From Omnitrophica WOR_2 bacterium GWA2_47_8 (lineage in GTDB: Bacteria > Omnitrophota > Gorgyraeia > Zapsychrales > GWA2-47-8), in assembly GCA_001805375.1 (NCBI GenBank), contig MHFY01000013.1:9682-19291 (forward strand): a stretch of DNA of 9,610 bases, written 5' to 3'. Positions 1 through 4,687 of the stretch are shown in pieces. The notes beneath the pieces are model-generated. The model saw nothing but the letters and a program-made list of their open reading frames with translations, searched no databases and was not told the origin of the DNA. Each line of letters begins with the position of its first letter. Positions within the stretch are counted from its first letter, which is position 1. A program made the translations under genes and the position numbers.

Positions 1-1424
1 TCCATGACAGGATAGGCCAGAAAATTGATCGGGCCGGATGACGGGCCGGGATTTATCCGCAAGTCGCGGCCGCGGCTGAATTCCAGGCGATTGGCCGGAT
101 GATGCCCAAAATAGTACATGCTCAACGCGGTGAATTTATTGGCCTCACTGATATCGACCGGCCACCATTTCCCGTCCGCGAAAAACTCAGCCCAGCAATG
201 ATAGCCGTCCACCCCGCCCTCATCGCGCTCGGAGGGAATCGAAGCGCCGATGGCAAAACGCGCCGGGATGCCCGCGGCACGGGCCAAAGCGATAAAATAT
301 GTATGAAAATCCGTGCAATTCCCCGAAAGGGCGGAACGGGCGTGCGCCAGGTCCCCCTGACCCCACCCGATACCGCAACGCTTATAATCCATCGAATCGA
401 TAACATGGTCATAAATGGCCCTGGCGCGCATGAGCGTCCCTTCTTTGCCGTCGACGATCTGCTGCGCCGCCTCGCGGATATATTTATCGATGTGCGCCTT
501 GAGGTCCGGCTTAAGGTAACGCCGGGCGTCACGCGGGTCGCCCGCATAGGCGCTTTTTTCCTGGCGGACAACGTCATAAAGGATATCGATCTTTTTTTCA
601 CTGTGTTCCGGGCCAAAAGTAAAGAACAGTATTTTATTCCCATAGCTTGGATCGACGAGGGTCCTATGCCCCGCCGGCGCCGTGATGGAAGCGGCTTTGA
701 TCTGCTGAAACCCGTCTGATTGCGCGAGCGGAAGCCATACCTTGGCCTTTTTATCGATCCTGGGAAGATCGACCCGGTATCGGAACACAAACGTGTCATG
801 CCCGTTGATGATGCCGAGCAAGGCGTCCGTGGCCTGATCAACCGGTACCTGTTTCCACGTCTTGTCCTCAGCCTGTTCCCAGAGGTACAACGGCCTTCCG
901 TTGACTTTGTGCACGGTCGTTTCTGTCACCTTCATATCGCCCCGCGTTCCCTCCATAAAAAAATCGACATCATAGAATTCCCCTTCGGTGTCCACCATGT
1001 CCACACAGGCGAAATGGCGGGTCGGGCTGAGCGTTGCGAGGTATTCCATATGAACGCGCACAAGGTCGAGTTTCAATTCACGGCCCTCAAAGGAAAGATG
1101 GAAATAGCCGTTGCCGAGCTTAATTTGCTCGGCAATGTGCTTTTCGATGCCTTCCTGAACGTCAGCGGTAACGATCGGCGGCTCTTCTTGGGTAAACCCC
1201 GTTAGAGAACTTTGTTCTCTAACAGTTTGCGCTGACGGCGGCTGTATACCACCGTCGGCTTTCAATGGGACTGACCGCCGATTAAAATCAGCGGCTTTCT
1301 CTAACGGGGTAAAGACCACGCGACCTGAAGGTCCTGATGTTTCTTTCGCCTCGATGACCTGGCCTGCGGCCCATAAAAAACACACCATGGCCGCAAAAAA
1401 CCTGCCCGCGTTTAATTTTTGCAT
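1..1424 (-). CDS. Secreted transglutaminase-like (papain-fold) protein, C-terminus cut by window edge
   Basis: An open frame of 474 codons runs from an ATG at 1424 to the left edge with no stop. The start is supported by an AAAGGA ribosome site about 9 nt upstream and by a signal peptide: basic residues, then a hydrophobic run (residues 9-21), with likely cleavage after VIEA (about residue 26). Residues 40-76 form a linker encoded by palindromic DNA. Residues 90-290 look beta-rich and I do not recognise them. The transglutaminase core follows: catalytic Cys370 in GNCTDFH, His409 in YHCWAEFF and Asp424 in WWPVDIS, the full Cys-His-Asp triad. The family contains proteases, peptidoglycan-active enzymes and crosslinkers, so the substrate cannot be named; location is periplasmic or extracellular. 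It starts 43 bp after the EHP-repeat gene and is probably co-transcribed. Fold call is strong, function is open. Confidence 0.88.
   Translation of the reverse strand, partial: MQKLNAGRFFAAMVCFLWAAGQVIEAKETSGPSGRVVFTPLEKAADFNRRSVPLKADGGIQPPSAQTVREQSSLTGFTQEEPPIVTADVQEGIEKHIAEQIKLGNGYFHLSFEGRELKLDLVRVHMEYLATLSPTRHFACVDMVDTEGEFYDVDFFMEGTRGDMKVTETTVHKVNGRPLYLWEQAEDKTWKQVPVDQATDALLGIINGHDTFVFRYRVDLPRIDKKAKVWLPLAQSDGFQQIKAASITAPAGHRTLVDPSYGNKILFFTFGPEHSEKKIDILYDVVRQEKSAYAGDPRDARRYLKPDLKAHIDKYIREAAQQIVDGKEGTLMRARAIYDHVIDSMDYKRCGIGWGQGDLAHARSALSGNCTDFHTYFIALARAAGIPARFAIGASIPSERDEGGVDGYHCWAEFFADGKWWPVDISEANKFTALSMYYFGHHPANRLEFSRGRDLRINPGPSSGPINFLAYPVM
1196..1310. repeat. Composite palindromic block inside the transglutaminase-like gene
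   Basis: A perfect 14-bp inverted repeat (1196-1209 with 1297-1310, core TTCTCTAACGGGGT) encloses three smaller palindromes: a perfect 10-bp hairpin with a 3-nt loop (1201-1210/1214-1223), an 11-bp imperfect hairpin (1231-1241/1249-1259) and an 8-bp hairpin with one mismatch (1275-1282/1287-1294). The frame stays open, and the encoded residues (about 39-76) lie in the linker between signal peptide and folded part. This resembles palindromic elements inserted in frame in genes, as known in Rickettsia; no relationship in sequence is claimed. Confidence 0.7.
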
Positions 1425-1467
1425 AAGCGCAAGTCCTTTTCGCTGAACAGTGGCGTCTGTCCTGTTA

Positions 1468-1890
1468 TTACCCGGGATGCTCCGCTTTCGGATGCTCAGA
1501 GCTGGGATGCTCAGAACCTGAAGCGGGATGCTCATTCTTCTTGGCCGCGACATGCGCCTCAGCCGCTTCCTTAACTTTAGCCGCGAGCTCTTCGCCCGTC
1601 GATCCCTGGGCTTTAGCATCATTTACGGCCTGCTTTACGATAGCCTCAACCTCTTCGGCTGTCGCGCCATTTTCAAAAAGAAATGCTATGGACGGGCTCA
1701 CCAAAGGGACTTCCTCCGCGGTAATGACCCCGGAACTCTGCAATTCCCCCGCTGCCTTGTCCGCGGGCGTCATGGCCTCCGCGGCCGCGGAAGGTTGCTC
1801 CGCTTTCGGGTGTTCCGCTGTCGGATGCTCGGCGTAAGCGCAGACAGCGATCCCCGCGGCCAGCCACATGGTTAAAAACACTTTTTTCAT
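1468..1890 (-). CDS. Small secreted protein with EHP repeats
   Basis: 140 aa with a textbook signal peptide: MKK, a hydrophobic run, and cleavage after AYA at residue 20, leaving a mature protein that begins EHPTAEHPKAEQP. Similar EHP units recur at the extreme C-terminus (five or so), while the centre (about 35-115) is Ala/Glu/Lys-rich and helical, with EEVEAIVKQAVNDAK-like heptads. There are no cysteines in the mature part and no catalytic motif. The repeated His and Glu would allow metal binding, but that is inference. ATG at 1890 has a strong AAGGAGG ribosome site 6-7 nt upstream. It is the first gene of a likely two-gene unit with the transglutaminase-like gene 43 bp downstream. I know no function for this type of protein. 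Confidence 0.82.
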   Translation of the reverse strand: MKKVFLTMWLAAGIAVCAYAEHPTAEHPKAEQPSAAAEAMTPADKAAGELQSSGVITAEEVPLVSPSIAFLFENGATAEEVEAIVKQAVNDAKAQGSTGEELAAKVKEAAEAHVAAKKNEHPASGSEHPSSEHPKAEHPG

Positions 1891-1920
1891 AACAGCCTCC
1901 TTGATGTTGAGTGGATTAAT
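1891..1920 (-). repeat. 30-bp leader repeat, copy 1 (real ribosome site of EHP gene)
   Basis: This segment, directly in front of the EHP start codon and containing its AAGGAGG site, recurs at 3463-3492 with a single substitution. It is the functional copy, since it abuts a gene. Confidence 0.8.
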
Positions 1921-1963
1921 AAAATAAAAAGCGGATTATGATCCGCCACGATTTGTGGCGGAT
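1919..1963 (-). promoter_or_regulatory. Alternative hairpins: terminator or attenuator in the EHP gene leader
   Basis: Read on the minus strand there are three segments: AUCCGCCAC (1963-1955), GUGGCGGAU (1949-1941) and AUCCGC (1936-1931) followed at once by a U-rich tract. The first two pair over 9 bp with a 5-nt loop. The second and third pair over 6 bp with a CAUA loop directly before UUUUUAUUUU, as in an intrinsic terminator. Both hairpins need the middle segment, so they exclude each other. The U tract ends about 30 nt before the EHP start codon. It could be an attenuator, or only a terminator for the HEPN operon upstream. Confidence 0.55.
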
Positions 1964-2046
1964 ACCACTTATTACTTATCACTATTCTGCCTGTCCCCTT
2001 TTGCTTCCTGTAGCGGGGGATGGTGGTCATGAGTTTTAATGAGGCC

Positions 2047-2129
2047 ATGGTTTTACAGAACGAAGTGATGTAAACCATAAGGCCGAATTAATCCCAGGAG
2101 CGCTTTTTGCGACGTGGGATTTCCACAGC
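2047..2129. repeat. Two-hairpin repeat unit, copy A
   Basis: Hairpin 1: stem ATGGTTT(t)ACA (2047-2057) with TGTAAACCAT (2069-2078), 10 bp with one bulged T, loop GAACGAAGTGA. Hairpin 2: AATCCCA (2090-2096) with TGGGATT (2115-2121), loop containing AGCG and GCGAC, then CCACAG. Order, spacing, loop motifs and the GAATTnATCC link match the units at 3201-3424, but the stems differ in sequence. It lies between the HEPN gene and the EHP leader. Confidence 0.6.
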
Positions 2130-2138
2130 TGTGTGACA

Positions 2139-2585
2139 TTACGACTTTTGAAGGATTATTTTTGAACGATCTAAAAGCTCTTGAGCTTTTTCCAATAGAT
2201 CCCGCGCGCTTTCTTTAGAAAATTCATCTTCATAGTCTGCGTTCTCACGCAAAACCTTGGCATTTTGGACCGCCTCCAGAAGGCTTAAAGGGAGCAACCC
2301 CTCCGACACAAACAGCGCCCGCAGCGCGACGATCAGGCAATAATGGCTTTTTTCCCGGTAGCCTTTCGAATAAAGAAGAGCGCGTGCGCTATGGAACATC
2401 GCGTAATATCCCTGGATCGTTGCCCATTTATAATTTCCGCTTTCCAAGCTTTTTAAGGCTGTGTCCATGTCGTTTAGCGAAGTTTTCAATTCTTTTGAGA
2501 CTAACTTCTTGGCTGAGCTGAACTCTTTGATCTTCCCCTTGGCCAGGCATTCCCTAAATTCCTTTTCGCTTAATCCTTTTGCCAT
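2139..2585 (-). CDS. HEPN-domain protein, likely toxin partner of the nucleotidyltransferase
   Basis: 148 aa, almost entirely helical, of the HEPN type that partners minimal nucleotidyltransferases. The signature is in the middle: GYYAMFHSARALLYSKG (about 59-75), then R77-EKS-H81-Y82. Known HepT toxins carry RX4HXY, with the Tyr AMPylated by the antitoxin; here the spacing is RX3HY, so both spacings are one shorter and activity needs testing. If active, HEPN proteins of this kind are metal-independent RNases. The start (ATG 2585) lies inside the upstream nucleotidyltransferase gene, with a 16-nt overlap and an AAAGGG site 9 nt before the ATG, so translation is probably coupled. The pairing and gene order support a toxin-antitoxin module; some such pairs have unknown roles. 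Confidence 0.82.
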   Translation of the reverse strand: MAKGLSEKEFRECLAKGKIKEFSSAKKLVSKELKTSLNDMDTALKSLESGNYKWATIQGYYAMFHSARALLYSKGYREKSHYCLIVALRALFVSEGLLPLSLLEAVQNAKVLRENADYEDEFSKESARDLLEKAQELLDRSKIILQKS

Positions 2586-3106
2586 AAAACAACGCCCTTT
2601 GCTATTTCTTCAAAAAGAACAGGTTCTTTTTTTTCGAATCCCATATATTCTTGCGGGGTTTTAAGAATGAGCTGGACCTTATCCCTGAAGCGCCCCTTGG
2701 AAAGGATCATTTTTTTTACCTTTTCCTTGTCCTCCGTGACCACAAAGAGGTCAATATCACTTTCCTGAGTATCTTCACCGGACGCACAACTCCCAAAAAG
2801 AACAGCCTTCTGCGAGAGATCCTTGACCTCGCCGACCAGCGGCTCAAGCGCGGCAACATTTTTAAGGATCTTAAATTGCTTGACCAAGGCGGATTTAGGG
2901 TCGACTTTATAAAATATCATCCGCCCCTTTTGTTCGGTTTCCAGGAGCCCTTCGCCCGCCATCTTCCGCAAGGCTTGGTTAGCTCCCCCCTTGCTTAAAA
3001 GCAGGCGCGAAGCGATCTCCGCGGCATAAAAGGATTGATGCGGATTTCTGCTCAAGAAATCCAGGATCTTCTGTTCGATCGTTGAAGAGAATGTGTCTTT
3101 TTTCAT
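2570..3106 (-). CDS. Winged-helix / minimal nucleotidyltransferase (MNT) fusion, likely antitoxin
   Basis: 178 aa in two parts. Residues about 8-70 form a winged helix-turn-helix (IEQKILDFLSRNP, helices through ANQALRKMAGEG, wing GRMIFYKVD). Residues about 98-175 form a minimal nucleotidyltransferase with the exact GSX10DXD motif: G105-S106, D117 and D119 in SDIDL. The usual third carboxylate strand seems to read KVQLIL, with Q145 where an Asp is expected; that may weaken catalysis or be a misalignment by eye. In MntA/HepT-type modules the MNT protein AMPylates and silences the HEPN toxin. The added DNA-binding domain suggests that it also represses its own operon, which fits the two palindromes just upstream. 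ATG at 3106 has no clear ribosome site. Confidence 0.85.
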   Translation of the reverse strand: MKKDTFSSTIEQKILDFLSRNPHQSFYAAEIASRLLLSKGGANQALRKMAGEGLLETEQKGRMIFYKVDPKSALVKQFKILKNVAALEPLVGEVKDLSQKAVLFGSCASGEDTQESDIDLFVVTEDKEKVKKMILSKGRFRDKVQLILKTPQEYMGFEKKEPVLFEEIAKGVVLWQKD

Positions 3107-3122
3107 GGCACCGTGGACATAG

Positions 3123-3158
3123 ATTCATAATTATGAACTTGAGTTCATTTATTTGAAC
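3123..3158 (-). promoter_or_regulatory. Tandem operator-like palindromes upstream of the MNT/HEPN operon
   Basis: Two 16-bp dyads of form GTTCA-N6-TGAAY occupy 3143-3158 and 3123-3138. The second contains a perfect 14-bp palindrome, TTCATAATTATGAA (3124-3137). Their centres are 20 bp apart, near two helical turns, and the nearer one starts 17 bp before the MNT start codon. AT-rich -10-like sequence (CATAAT/TAATTA) lies within them. They are natural targets for a dimeric winged-helix repressor, here most simply the MNT protein itself. Seen directly; the binding partner is inferred. Confidence 0.65.
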
Positions 3159-3200
3159 CTTAAACAATAATACCCTATCAACCGGGATTTGTCAATAAAT

Positions 3201-3320
3201 GAGCACATAAGTTATGGAGCACTAGCGAACATAACTTATCTGTGCGAATTTATCCCGCAAACCTGAGCGAAGCGAAGACTGCGGGATTACCACTTTGCGA
3301 CCGCAGGATCTCCTTTGAAT
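3201..3320. repeat. Two-hairpin repeat unit, copy B
   Basis: Begins GAGCAC. Hairpin 1 is a perfect 10-bp stem, ATAAGTTATG (3207-3216) with CATAACTTAT (3230-3239), loop of 13 nt; the flanking GCAC and GTGC can extend it. Then GAATTTATCC leads to hairpin 2, ATCCCGCA (3252-3259) with TGCGGGAT (3280-3287). A GCGACCGCAGGAT tail follows. It is tandem with copy C at a 120-bp period. No ORF is supported here. Confidence 0.75.
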
Positions 3321-3424
3321 GAGCACTCAAGTTACGGAACGCAGTGCTCGTAACTTGACCGTGCGAATTCATCCTAGGGAGCGGTGTCTGCGACCGTAGG
3401 ATTCCCACAGACGCGTGAGCGTCT
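3321..3424. repeat. Two-hairpin repeat unit, copy C
   Basis: Begins GAGCAC like copy B. Hairpin 1 is a perfect 10-bp stem, TCAAGTTACG (3327-3336) with CGTAACTTGA (3349-3358). Hairpin 2 is ATCCTA (3371-3376) with TAGGAT (3397-3402), loop containing AGCG and GCGAC. Stem positions that differ from copy B differ on both arms, so pairing is kept. A third small hairpin, AGACGC-GTGA-GCGTCT (3409-3424), closes the unit. Confidence 0.75.
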
Positions 3425-3436
3425 CCCTTATAAATA

Positions 3437-3451
3437 CGTGTCCCCGGAATC
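3437..3451. repeat. CGTGTCCCCGGAATC dispersed repeat, copy 1
   Basis: The same 15 bp occur at 4650-4664 in the same orientation, and a shortened form (CGTGTCCCGG) at 4411-4420. Sequences of the GGGGACA type are common beside Y1/REP-associated transposases in my experience, but no such transposase is present here. Confidence 0.6.
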
Positions 3452-3462
3452 TGCGGAATCGT

Positions 3463-3492
3463 AACAGCCCCCTTGATGTTGAGTGGATTAAT
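3463..3492. repeat. 30-bp leader repeat, copy 2 (orphan)
   Basis: 29 of 30 bases match the EHP-gene leader at 1891-1920. The one change turns the ribosome site AAGGAGG into AAGGGGG, and the triplet in the start-codon position reads ACG instead of ATG. No EHP-like gene follows; the sequence passes straight into the CGTGTCCCCGGAATC repeat. It looks like the stub of a lost duplicate. Confidence 0.7.
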
Positions 3493-3634
3493 GGTGAGTT
3501 AAAGGGAGTTGACCCGTTTTTCCGTTTTTCCGTTTTTCCATTGAAAAGCGGATTCCGCCTGCATTGGCAACGTGAAGTGCTTTAAATATTTCCTCGTTCG
3601 AATATAGAGAATCGACGACAAATTCTGTAATCAC
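3488..3634 (-). pseudogene. Truncated ORF coupled to the 54-aa gene; tail made of repeat
   Basis: 48 codons starting with GTG at 3634, whose GTGA overlaps the TGA stop of the 54-aa gene by 4 nt, typical of translational coupling. The first 31 or so residues look like protein (ITEFVVDSLYSNEEIFKALH, then VANAGGIRFS); the AGGIR segment recalls a stretch seen in HNH/SRA-type nucleases, but I hold this loosely. From about residue 33 the sequence is translated 28-bp repeat and its GTTTTTCC extension, ending GKTGQLPLTHH. I read it as the 5' end of a longer gene broken by repeat insertion or recombination. Confidence 0.5.
3496..3523. repeat. 28-bp direct repeat, copy 1
   Basis: Identical over 28 bp to 3990-4017 and in the same orientation; begins GAGTTAAAGGGAGTTGACCC and ends GTTTTTCC. 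At this copy the last 8 bp (GTTTTTCC) are repeated in tandem to 3539. It forms the 3' end of the truncated ORF at 3488-3634. Confidence 0.85.
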
Positions 3635-3795
3635 CCTTGGCCCTTTGTTTCTTTGAGAGCTTCATCTATCTTCTCAAGAACCGCTTCATATTTTTGCTTT
3701 ATGTCCTCATCTATAACAGCACTATATTCATCCGAGATTAACCAGCGAGCCTCTTCTAATGCCTTAAGAATTATCGGCTTATCCTTTCTCCCCAT
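3631..3795 (-). CDS. 54-aa hypothetical protein
   Basis: A short gene with an excellent ribosome site (AGGAGG, 7 nt before ATG at 3795). The product starts MGRKDKPIILKALEEARWLI and is a charged, helical protein with a coiled-coil-like second half (IKQKYEAVLEKIDEALKETK). It has no recognised domain. It overlaps the next ORF by 4 nt (GTGA), so it was probably the first gene of a two-gene unit, an arrangement common in antitoxin-toxin or accessory pairs; that role is inference only. The partner is now truncated, so this may be a surviving orphan. Codon use is AT-rich like the R-M island rather than like the secreted genes on the left. Confidence 0.7.
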   Translation of the reverse strand: MGRKDKPIILKALEEARWLISDEYSAVIDEDIKQKYEAVLEKIDEALKETKGQG

Positions 3796-3963
3796 TGTAG
3801 ATCCTCCTAATTATTACAAATATCCCGTATGAAGAGATAATCGTCAGGGAACGTTTGCAATCTGACGCCCTAACAGACGTTGTCTGCAACTCCTTTTAGT
3901 GAATGAACTTATGAACTAATTCTTTGCAAGTATTATTCCTCTAACCTCTCGAGCCCAAAGCGT
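3796..3963. other. Intergenic, small inverted repeats only
   Basis: A CAGAC-GTT-GTCTG hairpin lies at 3874-3886, and the 9-bp AGACGTTGT at 3875-3883 has its reverse complement at 3970-3978. I see no gene or promoter of note. Confidence 0.4.
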
Positions 3964-4410
3964 TTATATACAACGTCTACCTTCATAGGGAGTTAAAGGG
4001 AGTTGACCCGTTTTTCCTTCAAGATGATCGAGTCGGACAATGACATTGATGTCGTCTCGATTGGGAAGGACAACGAATTTCCATTCATAAAGAAGCTCTT
4101 GAGAGGTAAAAGGTATTTCAAGATTCTTAACCGTTTTCAAATTGTTTATATTTGTTTTCGCGTACAATCTCGCCACAATATCAGTATTGATTTTCGTTTC
4201 AATTCGACAAGGAAAAAGCCAGTCTATCAGTATCTGACCACCAAACAAAATAGCGATAATAATTCCAACAATTTGGAGCACAAACCCGAGGAGACTGTGC
4301 TTACTAGGGATTGACCAAGATTGCCACTGCTTTCCTGTCGGCCATAATTTTAATAAACAATTCATATATACCACTAATAAAACGTTTCTAGTTATCCCAT
4401 ACTTCATCAA
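3964..4410 (-). CDS. Hypothetical one-TM membrane protein with a repeat-derived C-terminus
   Basis: 148 codons from ATG at 4410. One strong transmembrane segment spans about residues 39-66 (LLGFVLQIVGIIIAILFGGQ followed by ILIDWLF), then a soluble part of about 80 residues with mixed alpha/beta character (IETKINTDIVARLYAKTN, LYEWKFVVLPNRDDINVIVR). The last 16 or so residues (GKTGQLPLTPYEGRRCI) are translated from the 28-bp repeat and what follows it, so the original C-terminus is probably lost. No ribosome site precedes 4410; the true start may be M16 or the N-terminus may also be disturbed, because a partial CGTGTCCCGG repeat adjoins it. No family recognised. It may be a degraded gene. Confidence 0.5.
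   Translation of the reverse strand: MMKYGITRNVLLVVYMNCLLKLWPTGKQWQSWSIPSKHSLLGFVLQIVGIIIAILFGGQILIDWLFPCRIETKINTDIVARLYAKTNINNLKTVKNLEIPFTSQELLYEWKFVVLPNRDDINVIVRLDHLEGKTGQLPLTPYEGRRCI
3990..4017. repeat. 28-bp direct repeat, copy 2
   Basis: Identical to 3496-3523. It forms the C-terminal codons of the one-TM ORF, in the same frame as copy 1 uses, giving GKTGQLPLT in both. The two copies bracket a 466-bp segment that contains the 54-aa gene. Confidence 0.85.
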
Positions 4411-4687
4411 CGTGTCCCGGCAAAAGTGATTAGCCCTTCCCGTTCTGCTGTAACTTCTTCAAACCCTAAGACTAATTCAGAAACGTTCTAATTATTTTTT
4501 CTCTTTTCTTTCTTTTTTCTTATTTAGGAATACCCCTGAAGAACAAAAAGCCCCTCAGTATTTTTTGCTAGTTCACTTTACATTACATTTAGTTAAAACC
4601 GGACCCCGTATTTTTACAGCATTACATACATTTTGTCGCGGAACTCGAGCGTGTCCCCGGAATCCGTGTATCTCATGGGGCTAATTA
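4411..4687. other. Intergenic region between the R-M island and the repeat mosaic
   Basis: I see no gene here. The stretch holds a 27-nt pyrimidine-only tract (4495-4521), the partial CGTGTCCCGG repeat (4411-4420) and the full copy at 4650-4664. The R-M operon must end within it, but I find no convincing intrinsic terminator. Confidence 0.45.
4650..4664. repeat. CGTGTCCCCGGAATC dispersed repeat, copy 2
   Basis: Exact copy of 3437-3451. It lies 23 bp beyond the stop of the last methyltransferase and so marks the left border of the R-M island. Confidence 0.6.

Noticed and set aside
99..1205. Long plus-strand ORFs at 99-719 and 720-1205 and a minus-strand ORF at 122-841
   Set aside because: They are antisense or out of frame to the transglutaminase-like gene, which has the full catalytic triad in one uninterrupted frame.
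1887..2078. 63-codon minus-strand ORF upstream of the EHP gene
   Set aside because: It runs through the alternative hairpins and part of a two-hairpin repeat, has no ribosome site or domain, and overlaps the EHP leader.
3201..3424. CRISPR array
   Set aside because: Only two units at a 120-bp period, with diverged inner sequences and no short identical repeat-spacer pattern; no cas genes nearby.
3855..3990. Integron attC-like site: 9-bp inverted repeat AGACGTTGT/ACAACGTCT (3875-3883, 3970-3978) next to TTAGGGC on the minus strand, among small hypothetical genes
   Set aside because: The outer R boxes do not fit the GTTRRRY/RYYYAAC pair, no second site is visible and no integrase is present in the window.
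4495..4521. 27-nt pyrimidine tract as a triplex-forming or regulatory element
   Set aside because: It has no mirror symmetry and lies in AT-rich intergenic sequence where such tracts arise by chance.
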